Positions 34,680 through 45,962 of a DNA stretch of 64,000 nucleotides are shown here, piece after piece. The translations under genes and the position numbers were made by a program. Numbering within the stretch: the stretch's first letter is position 1; each line of letters begins with the position of its first letter. This stretch comes from Aphrocallistes beatrix (Eukaryota; Porifera; Hexactinellida; Sceptrulophora; Aphrocallistidae). The stretch spans positions 1,178,001 through 1,242,000 of the forward strand of contig OY725505.1 in the NCBI GenBank assembly GCA_963281255.1, in the 5' to 3' direction. Under the pieces are notes generated by a model that saw nothing but the letters and a program-made list of their open reading frames with translations, searched no databases and was not told where the DNA came from.

Positions 34680-35750
34680 CCACCTCTACCTTGAGGAGTA
34701 TGCGTCAATTATTCTCTTTAGATCCCACTAACTGGATGTGTAAAGGTACGCAATTGTTAATTAGAGCATTTTAAAATAATGTTATCGATGCTGAGTTTGC
34801 CACAGGTATCCATTGTGGTATGCGAGTGTTTATTCTTCGCATTACAATGATTCCTTAAACAGTTTTTTCTATTTGTCCTCAGCGGAAGCAATTTCCTATC
34901 TGCCTTGCCTTTTCCATAGCAATCAACAAAAGGAGACAGTCTAAAATCGGATGGTATCTTCTACTATCACCTGATGCTATATTCAGTTTGTGGCTATTGT
35001 GCGTCGCCTTGAGTCGAGTTAAGAATCCTAAAGGTTTGAAAATTGTGTTTGGCAAACTATTCCACTTCAAGCGGCAGATGGATTTGGAATGTCGCCTACC
35101 GTGAGGTATTCCAAAACTATATTATCAATCCACCCCTTAACGCTACAATGGATCTTTCTTAAATGGATATATCAATGACGGAGATTTCGTTTTCTACACA
35201 GTTACGAAATATCTCTGAAGATGACAGGAATGATAGGGTTCCAGCTTCCAGTTAGTCTTTAATTCCTATTAGAGCAGCAAAATGTTTATGAGGTACTGTT
35301 AATCTCTTCTTGCTGAGCATTAGGTCTTTAATGTTAAGCATCGACATTAGAAAGCGGAATATGTCCTACGAAATATCGGAAAATGTCCTACAAACAATGT
35401 AGGAATATGTCCTACCGTGACCCATGTAATAAAATGCCCTGGTACCAGTTCTAAAATATGGACCATGGACATGTTACCAGGCCACCCGATTATTTACAAT
35501 TATTGAAGTGAAATATATATTTAATTTGATGCCTTGTTATGGGTATACCAAAAACACATTTTGACATTATTAAATAACCATAATGAACAAAATCTTTTGA
35601 AATCAATGTCTTTGCTCATGTTTCCAACATACAACATTACCATACACCAAGTGATCTAGCTATGTATACCTATATATTTCTTATTCCTTTCTGACTCCTG
35701 CTGTTTACCTCTAAGGATAAATTCGATTTCTCTTATTATTCATTTTAATG
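34680..35750. other. Gene-less stretch
   Basis: I recognise no family. The motif TATGTCCTAC recurs three times around 35360-35420 within a short span, perhaps a degenerate local repeat. Confidence 0.4.
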
Positions 35751-35752
35751 TA

Positions 35753-37110
35753 CAGTCTGTTACATAATTATTTGGAATTATATTTGACAAAATTTTCTTA
35801 CAAGATTATTCATGGTCAACATTCTAAGTTAAGAGATATTATCTACATTGCTAAAATTCAAAATTATATAGAAAATACATTTGAGTTGTTAACCATTTGA
35901 CATCTGCGCGCCATTGATGACCAGTATGGCTTAAGAAAATTAGAATATAGCCTGCTCCAGTTGGTCTCCAACCTGTTCTTTAGCTCTGGAATTGTGAACC
36001 TTTTAACTTTTTGGTTGGCTAAAGCAATTCCTGCTTTAGCCAACCAAAAAGGTTCACAATAGGATTGAGATCAGGGTTTTTGAAGGCCACTGAAGTACTT
36101 TGGGCACTTTTGAGCTCAGCCAATGCTTGACCTTTATAGCGGTATTTTTAGGATCGTTATCTATTACGAGTTGCCAGTAATTTTCAGGGAAAACGTAAGC
36201 CTGGGCAAGTAGATGACCTTGAAGGATGTCTAGAAATAAGGTACTATCCATATTTTGATTGAAAATACAAAAGGGGAAGTCTCCAATGAAGAGAATTCCG
36301 CCTATAAGTTAATCTTTGGCGTATGTTTAGTCGTGGGGACACATCTTTCTCAATCTGATTTTGTCCACATTTTAATTTGATCCCTGGAGAGCTATACCGA
36401 CATCTCATCAGCAAAAACTGTCTTAGCCCATTATATCTTGGAGTATTTGAATTTCTTCGCCCATTATATACGATACAAACGATTCTTATCGCTAAGCATT
36501 GACCACTTTGTCGGGTCTCTCTTAGAATAACTCAGATCTATCAAGCCCCGGCGTACTAACTAGCAATATACTGGATTGGGACCTCTACTGGCTAATGTTC
36601 TTAACGACAAATACGGTTTCTGCCTTATCTGTTGGCTAATCGAGTGTTTAATTCCATTCCTTAGAGAACTTGGCCTTCCAACATCTTTTTGATGTGAGAT
36701 ATCGATTCCTTTCGCAATTCTTGACCTAACATAATAAATTGTAGACAAGCTTACATCTACAATTTGAGAAATTTCTATTGGTGCATGCTAATTGGGTTCC
36801 AGCAATGTTTTAATAGTCTCTCTCTTCAGAAGTTTGGTCAATTCAAAGTGTATTAATATAAATAAATTGTTGAATATAGATGAGAAAAGCTAAATTAATA
36901 CAGTAATACCGGAAATGACGTCACTATATTCTCATATAAAGCAATAAAATTTTTGAGCGATGACAGAGTTCCTAGTTCAATCTTAATTTTGTAAATACTT
37001 GGTTATACAGTACTAAAAAAAGCAATATGTTGGAGTATAAGAGATCAAAATTTCCTAATATGTTCAAATCCATTACAAGCTAGAATTCCAAATAATTATG
37101 TAACAGTCTG
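35753..37110 (-). mobile_element. Fossil Tc1-like element with both ends
   Basis: The left end CAGTCTGTTACATAATTATT and the right end AATAATTATGTAACAGTCTG are inverted, with TA at 35751-35752 and 37111-37112. The minus strand keeps traces of a transposase: HTH-region frame 36748-36560 (VGRPSSLRNGIKHSI) and a frame at 36251-36054 with YWQLVIDNDPKNTAIKVKHW (second catalytic aspartate region). The third catalytic segment is not recognisable. A palindrome TTTTGGTTGGCTAAAGCA with its complement sits at about 36010-36050. The same terminal family as the element at 44616. Confidence 0.8.
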
Positions 37111-37769
37111 TAATTAGCCTCTTTAATACATATATTGAATGCCTGATACAGATATGTTGGTGTTCCAGATTCCCCTCATTTTCCAGTTTTAAACTACCTA
37201 CTGGACCTCCAGAACGTATACACACATGGCTGCGAGCGATTTATCGTGAAAATATTTCTGATTTCAAGAATATTTTCGTTTGTGTAATTATTTTCGTGAG
37301 GAAGACATCATTAGATACTTTGAAATATTACAGCCTGATGGTACTTATACTAACATGCCTCGGAAGAAATGTAGACTATGAGATGACGTGGTACCCTGTA
37401 TATTTCCAAACTGTCCTTCTTACCTTTCGTTAGCTCAATCGAAACCTGTTCGTCTCTCTCGTGTTGAGAATTATTTGCCAAGGCGATTAAAAACAAGCGA
37501 AGCGCGCTTGTTTCACTAAAAATGCATCTTATCTCTCCAGCTTATTATTCTTACCTTCAATCTCTCGAGTGTATTTGTTTACTCAATCAGAGAAATCTTA
37601 TGAAACTATGTTCGAATAATGGTTTAGAAAATGAATTTTCAAGTTACTTCAAAACCGTTACGGCAAGTTTCAACTGACTATAACGCAGTGTTATCATTCA
37701 CATGGATGAAATTCATATCAAATCCAATGTTTCATACAAGCGAGGAAGAATTATCGGCTCTACAGTTAA

Positions 37770-39698
37770 GGATACCGCCCTCGAAAAATCTTGACTGGCG
37801 TAAAAAAAAACTGCAAAATGTTTTATTGCTAATTTTATTGTATTACTGATCGGTCCACCATCTGATAGCACTATTTGGACGGCATTTTTTTGTATTTTTT
37901 GCGAAATAACCCCCTAAAGTTTATCGCTAATAAAAATTGAAAATTATTAGAGGATTTTGACTCATTTACCAGTTAGTTTTTAACTTATTTGATATTTTTT
38001 TAATGATATGAACCTTCACATTGTATTAGCACCTTTGGAGATAATAAAACACAAATATCTAAAAGAATGGGCAAATGAAATCCCAACAAAATAGCTCTAT
38101 AAGGGAGTTCATTTATATAATCCTCGGGAAATCGCAAGTTTGATCTCAGATATTTAGCGATCACTGGGTCAGAAATAAAATTCTGATCGTTTCAAAAAAA
38201 AATTTGTTCGGATCCGACCATTTGTTCTTGAGATATCGCATATTATAGGTAAAGTTCGGCCATAATATCCCTCTAAGGTCCCGAAAGAGGCTGATGTCAT
38301 ATCTTAAAAACTATTGTAGATATATCATATATTATTTCCTTAAATAAAAGGATATATGCGAAAATATATAGGTTCCTCGAACATTCCTTTGTCAAAAAAT
38401 AAATAATTCTCGACTTATCATTGATTTAATTGTAATACAAATTCTATGGAGAACTTTGAATCTATTAGAAAATGGCGAATCTAATCATTAAATATGTGTC
38501 CAAATTTAGCTATTATGCTAAATAGTGAATACAATTTCCGTTAATAATATGTACAGAAAAATTGGAGAACTTTTGATGATTATTTTGAAAGTTCTGGCCT
38601 TGGACCTCGCAGATTCGGTCAAAAACCCCCATTTAGGGTCCAAAAAGAGATATCTCTCTATCTTTGTAAATACAAGTCCATATTCTTAGTTCTCACTTCC
38701 TAATATACTTTTTACAAGTGTACATATATGATTCTTTGATAATAATTGCACTACACCCTATGGAATGTTAAGTTTTAGATTTTTGTCATATGATGACGTA
38801 GCATTTTTCGAAAATCCTAACTTCGAAACTAAAAGTCGTAGACTTTCGCTCTAACTTCCTAATATACTTTTTGGAAGCTTTTTATTCATTCTAAACTGAT
38901 AGATTATACTTCGCAGTGCCAGGAATATGAAATATTATCTACAATTATCTCAAAATATTCGGAGTTAGGGGCCTCAAGGAAATTTGTGGATTTTCAGGGT
39001 ACTTTTGCTATTTTTGGTAAATATTTGGCTTTAATATACCTAAATCAGCAGTATGGATGCGAATAAATGTCTGTGGATGCTTATGTGCATTATTAATAAC
39101 TCATTTTACATTCTTCTTAACACCTAAACTTAAAATCTCTATATCTCGGGACTTTAAAATTTCAAAATTGACCGTCTTTACAGAATTATTTCTCAAATTT
39201 GGTTTGAGATAGAAGTTTGAAAATTTCAAAAGTTGTTTCATATCATTAGGCGATGAACGTAGGACCACCATTTTTAGGATATATTCTAACTCGGTGATTT
39301 TATTCATGATTTCCCCAAAAAAACAGACATTTTTGGCCCTTTTTTTTCGGACACCGATAAAATTTACAATATTTGTCATTTTAACTTTCTTCTGGTCCTA
39401 TGAAGTTGCAAATATGGTAGACTATCTATGATTCGATTTTGGAAGCGTTTGATTCCTTGGTATGTCCTAAACAATTCATTGAGTGCCTAAATTTCTACCA
39501 TTAAGATGTGCTAGCGGAAAATTTAAAAAACAGACTTTGAGACACTGTATCTCAAAATCTAGAAATGAGAATCAAAAACGGTTTGGAATGTGCCAGTATT
39601 TCTTGATGGAGATACCTCCCCACGCTTAACATCTCTTATAGCTCTACTTTCATCGTATGCTGTAATGCAAATCATATGTTTTTTCGAGGGCGGTATCC
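37770..39698. mobile_element. TTAA-flanked non-autonomous element (piggyBac-like)
   Basis: The left end GGATACCGCCCTCGAAAAA and the right end TTTTTTCGAGGGCGGTATCC are inverted, and TTAA lies directly outside each (37766-37769 and 39699-39702), the hallmark of piggyBac-type insertion. The 1.9 kb interior is AT-rich with no recognisable transposase; the minus frame 39379-39101 has no known motif. It lies in the THAP/P-like fossil, so it is younger than that element. Confidence 0.8.
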
Positions 39699-39787
39699 TT
39701 AATTCAAATGAATAATATTTGCAGTTATGGTATCTAGCTTATATTGAAAAAGATCAGAAATTGTACGACTCTTTCCTTGCTCTAGTA

Positions 39788-40570
39788 CAGGGGTGCTCAA
39801 ACTTTTAAATCTACGGGCCACTTTAAAAATTAGGCTCTGCCTTATGGGCCACAAATCATAGATCGCCTCTGGCTTTAGTTCAATCTATTTTCAAGCTATA
39901 CTATTTGACCTCATATTGCATTAACAATGAATTCTACTTGTAAATTCAGGTTATTGACTTAAATTATAATCTTTTGAATGAATTCGAATCATCTGATGTC
40001 TCTTTTGAACTAAGCTTGTTTTCTAGCAAGTGGACAATAGTACTAAACCTAGATTTGGGGTATACTATGTACTGTTCATAGTAGAATAACATTGCAGAAA
40101 AATCTACCTAAACTACGAAATTTAGCTAATGAGAGTGATGATGTTGCTTGGATTTAACTAATAAATCAATATCTGCTTCTATATCAGTCGTTGCTAGACG
40201 AAGACACTGCTCCAAATGTGAATCAGTGATGGTTGATCTAATTGTGGATTTTGTATGCTTCATGCGGGAGAACATCTGCTCACATAAATATGTGTTTCCA
40301 AAGAGTGAGAATATTTTTGCTGCGTGCGTTGTCAATTTGGGAAAACTTTCCGCTGATACACATGTTTTATAAAATTGTAGCAGTGGAACTAGGAACATTG
40401 ATGCATTTGTAGAGTATCTATAATTATTTCTATACGGTGTTTAGAAAAAACAATTATTATCTGACGATTGAAGCACGTCAATCTACTGTATATATATGAA
40501 TAATGAAAACAAGCGAATTATCCGCGGGCCACAGCGAATGGTCTCGCGGGCCACCGTTTGAGCACCCTTG
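39788..40570 (-). mobile_element. Short hAT (Charlie-like) element
   Basis: The ends CAGGGGTGCTCAAAC and GTTTGAGCACCCTTG are imperfect inverted repeats, each next to a CGGGCCAC segment, as in Charlie-type hATs. The flanking octamers CTCTAGTA (39780-39787) and CTCTAGCA (40571-40578) differ at one base, fitting an 8-bp target duplication. The minus strand (40398-40126) encodes the C-terminal dimerisation part of a hAT transposase: SFPKLTTHAAKIFSLFGNTY then CEQMFSRMKHTKS and LEQCLRLATT. The rest of the transposase is deleted. Confidence 0.85.
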
Positions 40571-40788
40571 CTCTAGCACCTCAGTGAGTGAATTACAACC
40601 TCTAATCCTAATTTTAATTTTTGATATAGAAAACTGTGGTTTGTTTGTCCATGTCATCTGCACCGATAACTATCCCTTGAATGTAAGTCTGTCCAACTAT
40701 TTTCTCCAGAAAAAGTCGTTGATTAGTTAGAATGTTGGCTAATATCAGAGTACAGACATTCACCTCCTTTAAACATTCTTGTCTGGCA

Positions 40789-41574
40789 CAAGGGTGACGA
40801 AACCACGGGGGCTAGGGGGCTTTAGCCCCTCTACTTTTGGCAGAGGGGGGGGCTCAGCCCCCCTACTTTTACCTCTCCCTCTTATATATCATATTCATTT
40901 ATTAATTGCATCTGGGGTTGGTGGGTGTGACCAGTTTTAAGAGAAGTTGTTATGAAAGTATATTACAAAATTGACTTGAATGTTGATTTTAAATGATTAG
41001 ACAATTATTTGATGAAAATTGAAATTTTGGGAAATCATTTATTTCACCAGGAATCCATAATATAGTAACGAAATGCCGGACTTCCCTCCAATTAAAGAAT
41101 ACATCGAAATGTGTTAAACAATGCAATTGAGTAGGCAGAATGTCACTAACTCGTATAAAGCCTTACTAATAACACTACTATGTAAACAACATTTCTTAGA
41201 ATGTCAAAACAAGAAAGTATTTTCTCATTTTTTTCGAAGAATACTTGTAACGAAGTAGGAGAAACACCTAATTACTTGTATTTAGGCTTAACAGGACAAC
41301 CAGTTCTGTAAATATTGAGCATTCTGGCCCAGTATCTGAAATGTGTATATCGGAAGAAAGTGTACCAGGAGATGTCTATAATCCTACGCATGAAACCCAA
41401 CTGATTCAATTTTCTGATCAGTGTTTATCAGAGTGCTGTGATGAGAGTTTGAGCAATCCTTATCAGCCAAAGAATAATTTCCTAAAACAAATGCGTGTCT
41501 TCCATAGCGGGTGGTTTGAAGATATAAGTGGCTTACTAAATTCAATCAATAACTCCAGCCTGTGCATGGCTTGA
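40789..41574 (+). mobile_element. hAT fragment with TTF/ZMYM-type N-terminus
   Basis: CAAGGGTGACGAAACCACGG at 40789 followed by GC-rich GGGGGCTAGGGGGCTTTAGC resembles ends of the ZMYM-type hAT group. About 400 bp downstream, from 41200, the plus strand reads MSKQESIFSFFSKNT (a typical start of such proteins) and, in frame 41341-41574, NPYQPKNNFLKQMRVFHSGWF, the lead-in to the TTF-type finger. The remainder of the transposase and the right end are missing. Confidence 0.6.
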
Positions 41575-42489
41575 CTCATTCCCAAAGTGGGATGACTTTA
41601 TAAGATAGCACAAATTCCAATAGAAACAAACTAGATGGATCCGCTACCTTTTTGAAATGATTCCAAATTTTACACATTGAATAAATACTACATCAATTGG
41701 CTCAAAATATGAGTTCAAGTGCATCAGAACCAATTGTTGATTTTTGCACTATCCCCAATATACACACTCCACTACCAAAGAATTTACACCACAATATTTT
41801 CCATTAATTATAAGTGTTGGCTACAGTGCTATACAATCGAAATACGAATTTGAATATCATATCTTGTAAATATAATTACTGGAAATTGAAAACATTTTAA
41901 TTAATTAAACCAAGGGGAGAAATAAATATTCGTTCATTTGGAAGAATAGGAATTCATACACTCGAGCTGATATTGCACATATTTGTGGATACTAATCCTA
42001 AAACTGTTAATTCTATGAGAATACTAAAATCGAATTCTTAAAAATATATGGTAAAAATTAAACAAATGGTAAAATATATTATCAACAAGCGTAAAAAGCA
42101 TTTTTTGTTCAACTGAAGAACTCAACAATGCCGCATTTGATTAAATTATTCCATTAACGCAAACGGGTATGTTTTGGAACCAATATCCGAGTATTCGTTC
42201 TGGCCCTAATTAAACTCACACCAATGCATTGGGGTAAATTAATTTATAACAAATCTCAAATTTTCCGGGTTCTTCACCTAAAATTACTTAAACCGTCAAT
42301 AAAGCATTTAACGTAGGATTTTGCGACAAAAGTTGACACCCGACAATAAAGATGAAGGTAAAGTTGATTTCCACACCTTTAAGATTTCTCTGCCTAAAAT
42401 GACTTAACCGGAAGTGTGTTAGCGAAATTCCTAGTCCAAATGGGGTTAAACATGTAGAATAGACCATAAAAATGTATACAAGCAAGTAA
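41575..42489. other. Gene-less AT-rich stretch
   Basis: Nothing recognised. Confidence 0.4.
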
Positions 42490-42876
42490 AAACATGGCAT
42501 CAAAGTACATTTAAAGACCTAGATACTACAGTTTGCACGATATGGTCCAAACAGATCAAAATGCTTTACCCTCAACGAAGGAATGTAACAATATTCTATC
42601 GAAAATTCCTAATTTTTTTCATATCAAGTAGTACTAATTTTGGTTCGACACGAAAATCCTACCTTACTAACATTTAGTATGCTTAAATAGCTTATAAAAT
42701 CGCTTAAATAGCTTATAAAATCGCTTAAATAGTCCTTGAAACGACCTGTTCTGCAATGATCTGACAAATCAATTTTTTATCAACATATATAATTACTCTG
42801 GCATCAATCGGTTACTACTTCATCCCTAGTCCACAATTTTCAGTTTACTATTAGGCATTATATTGAGTAGGCTATG
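42490..42876. mobile_element. Truncated foldback element, CATAGCC family
   Basis: Only the right arm and the terminus TTGAGTAGGCTATG (ending 42876) remain. The arm contains the family's CAAAATGCTTTACC and GAATGTAACAA segments, most like the copy at 59270. A 16-bp tandem step (TAGCTTATAAAATCGCTTAA repeated) lies at about 42683-42730. Confidence 0.65.
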
Positions 42877-43295
42877 GAGCAATCAAATATGAATTATTAG
42901 AGTGGAGAATAGTAAATATTTATTGAATTAGAAAATATTTTTCTTAATCTGCATAGGGACTACGTGTAATAGTAAAATAATAGGTCAATTCAATTCAGTG
43001 TTATATCATTGAGTTTAAAGTAGACTTTCTGACTTTGCTTTTAGACACCAAGCACTACATTATGGTATTCTTCATCAATGATTTTTACATAAACAAAGTT
43101 AGAAAGATGTTGATTTGAATATTTAGAAATTAGTAATGGATTGTAGTTTTATTCTTGCGTTGAGAATGAACAATTATTTTCGTCAATTGAGACAAAATAA
43201 GTAAATTTTCAAAATTTCATAGCAACATCGTATTTTCAATTAGTTGATAATACAGTTTGCTCTAAATTCAAAATCTTCGTGTAATTTATTAATAA
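42877..43295. other. Gene-less AT-rich stretch
   Basis: Nothing recognised. Confidence 0.4.
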
Positions 43296-44030
43296 AAGTG
43301 CGCTTTGCGTGCTTGCGCTGTGCGGCTGGCGGACACCTTGTGTCCACCGGAGCTGCCTAGACACACAATGATTAATTAAAAGGTTAATAATATCCTTAAA
43401 CGTGTCGTACTGTTATGATCGATATCACTGGAAAAAAACCACCAAATTTGTCAATTGTTTATGCACAAAGACAAGCGCGCTTCGCTTGCTTGCGCTGCGC
43501 GGCTGGCATAATGTTATAATCGATATCGCACGAAAAAATCAGCAAATTTGTGATTCGTAATGATGACGTCACAGAGTGATGGGCCAACATTTTTTGATGA
43601 TTGTGCCATATGTGAGGTATATTAATCTAAGTTGACTAATTCATGAATGAATGAATAGTTCGAATAATTCATAATTTATCAAGCCTGAGAAGAATTATTC
43701 AAAATTGAGTTATTTACAAGAAAATATCATGAATTATATGAATGAATTATTCGAATAATTCATAATTCTTTGCCATTTTTTAATGAATTAGTCAACTTAG
43801 ATATTAATATACACATTACATTAAAATTTCAGCCTTCTATCACCTAAAATGGCTGTTATTGTCAAAAAACAGAAAATTCTAATTATAAAAAAGGTGAAAA
43901 TGACGTAATAATTCCATGATGAGTCGACATTTTCGTCTGAACTCAGAACTTAGTGGAGCCATAGCCAAAAGATTCTCGCAAAATTCAGCTTACTGCACCT
44001 GGCAGTTTCTTCAATCAATACACATATATT
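43296..44030 (+). repeat. Two tandem GC-stem-loop repeat copies, both damaged
   Basis: A first partial copy (43296-43465: GTGCGCTTTGCGTGCTTGCG, GTGTCCACCGG, ATCGATATCACTGG) is followed by a second (43470-44030) that starts with CAAGCGCGCTTCGCTTGCTT, jumps from the GCGGCTGGC segment straight to ATAATGTTATAATCG, and ends at CAGTTTCTTCAATCAAT. A short MITE (43626-43801) sits in the second. A third scrap of the GC core is at 44331-44412. Confidence 0.75.
43626..43801. mobile_element. Short MITE with TATTAA duplication
   Basis: The ends TCTAAGTTGACTAATTCA and TGAATTAGTCAACTTAGA are exact inverted repeats, flanked by TATTAA on both sides (43620-43625 and 43802-43807). The 176-bp interior repeats TGAATTATTCGAATAATTCA-like motifs. 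The superfamily is not assigned. Confidence 0.8.
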
Positions 44031-44078
44031 TACAATAATCGAGTTTTAATATAGAATATTAAGGATTATTTGATAAGC

Positions 44079-44132
44079 ATTAGCATTTATATTTCATGCG
44101 TATTATCCTACGCATGAAATATAAATGCTAAT
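44079..44132. repeat. Perfect hairpin
   Basis: Arms of 24 bases (ATTAGCATTTATATTTCATG start) pair exactly around the six-base loop TTATCC. Confidence 0.9.
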
Positions 44133-44615
44133 TCCTATAAGTTCCATGAAAACATGGTTTACGAATAACGCTTACAAATATGCTCAACCGTACTTTGCGT
44201 TGTCAAATAGCGAAACATTTCGGTTAAGGTGTCTCATGAGAAATCCAAATAAATGTGGGGCTCAAACAATAAATTGGAAAATATCTGTGTAATTACGAGT
44301 TAGGACACGCCAGAAATCAATTAATAATAACAAGCGCGCTTCGCTTCCTTGCGCCGCGCGGCTTGCGAACACTTCGTGTCCGCAGAGTTGCCCTGTGGGC
44401 GCCTGGAGTTACTCAATCTAGCCTATTTTGGGAATATGTTTAATTTATATAAATATTGTGAACAAATGTTGACAAATACTTTTTCATATAGATCCGAAAA
44501 TATAATATTCTAGATCTAAAACCCCATGTCAACCGTTGGAAGATTAATCGAGGAGATAAAGACGAAAAATACCTGTTCACTCAAACAGATTGTAGTAGTT
44601 TGTTTTAACTTATTA

Positions 44616-45958
44616 CAGTCTGTTTCATAATTATTTACAATTTTTGTGGTGATTTTGAATGACCACAACTTACTATGTAATCTGTTAGGCAGTCAATACA
44701 ATTTTTCTTAACTATACACTCATTCTAGCGATTTATATTGATATATTTCCTACTCTTTGATACCCAACTTTTTTTAAAAATTAATTCACTCCCGGCGGGC
44801 TTTTTTCTCTATTTTTGATCTCGAAGTTAATTCTGACAAGCTAGTTAAGGTAATTCAACTAATTTTCAGCGTATAATGCAGGTGCAACGTAGAGAAGATG
44901 TAGCTAAGCTCATTGAAACTTCAAAACTTCCAATGAAGGACATCGCTTCTATGTGCGGTGCCACCTTGAATACGGCTTATAATGTTAAGCAACGGATTTC
45001 AGCGGGCGAAAGCATTTACACAGGGGTGGAGCTGGGCCTAAAAGGCGCTTCAACAGAGGAGACAGGATCTCACTCTCTCTAAAAATTAAAAACCATCCCC
45101 GAATTTCTTTGCGGACTATATAGATTAGTCAAAGGTTTCACGAGGAGTTGATGTGTCGTATTCAACGGTGAGGAGATGCCCTATTCAAGAACACTGCCAC
45201 CAAAGGACTAAATATTACTCCCTTCTATGAAGCATTGAGTTTTATGGGCTAAGAAACACAAGTTCATCAATTGGAACAAGGTCTTCTTTACGGATGAGTG
45301 TCCCATTTGGCTTTGTGGCGGGAGAGTACAGATGTTGACTAAGGGTACTCAAAAACCCGTCATCAAAATTCCGAGATATTCACCCAAGATCCATATTTGG
45401 GGAGGAATATCTACTCGAGGAACTACTCCTGTGCATATATTTAGAGATTTTCAATTTTATCGCATATTGTAATGTGATAAATGAATGTTTGACAGAGACA
45501 GCACACTTACTCTATCCAGACGGTTGGAAACTCCAGGAGGATAATTCAAATATTCATAAATCCAAGCTATATGTCTCATACAAGGAGGAACCCGCCATTA
45601 GATGTATATATTGGCTATCCTGCAGCCCTGATTTGAATCCTATGGAGAATTCATGGGCTGTTCTGAAGAAAAGGATTCTAAAGAGGGCTCCTAAGACGAT
45701 CGAAGAAGTCAAAAACTATGTGGATATAGAGTGGGGAACCTTTGATCCAGAATTAATTGGTAACACAAAATATATGCGTAAGCGGTGCGACCTTGTGATG
45801 ACTGCTCAAGGCAAAAATATTAACTATTAAAACATATCCTATTTAATCGTTACTAAGGGGCCAATATATACCTAAATAAAACTTGAATGAGTATATATCA
45901 ACTCGAGTTATCAAGTTGCATTGGGTATAATAATTGTAAATAATTATGAAACAGATTG
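44616..45958 (+). mobile_element. Tc1-like element (DD34E), broken
   Basis: The left end CAGTCTGTTTCATAATTATT and the right end AATAATTATGAAACAGATTG are inverted and TA-flanked (44614-44615 and 45959-45960). Transposase pieces on the plus strand: 44876-45082 (MKDIASMCGATLNTAYNVKQ, helix-turn-helix), about 45255-45420 (NWNKVFFTDECPIWL, first aspartate, then KIHIWGGIS), and 45474-45830 (LQEDNSNIHKS, second aspartate, and LSCSPDLNPMENSW with the glutamate). I count 34 residues between the second D and the E. Frame shifts separate the three pieces. The right TA abuts the next element. Confidence 0.85.
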
Positions 45959-45962
45959 TATA

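Larger units (their letters stand above)
37160..40730 (+). pseudogene. THAP-domain, P-element-like transposase fossil in pieces
   Basis: Plus-strand reading near 37200-37440 gives WLRAIYRENISDFKNIFVCV, then FREEDIIRYFEILQPDGTYT, NMPRKKCRL and DDVVPCIFPNCPSYLS, which is the C-terminal two thirds of a THAP zinc finger (the QPDGT and VPSIFP-like motifs are characteristic). The frame 37631-37849 continues with LSFTWMKFISNPMFHTSEEEL, similar in pattern to the LSFDEM block of P-element and THAP9-like transposases, and 40620-40730 has FDIENCGLFVHVICTDN, which may match a later block. The pieces are separated by a TTAA-flanked insertion (37770-39698) and a hAT (39788-40570). The THAP part is solid; the link to the downstream pieces is inferred. 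Confidence 0.5.

Noticed and set aside
34489-34683. Small ORF rich in asparagine or leucine
   Set aside because: It is the translation of the ATT and CATA microsatellites in the LINE tail.
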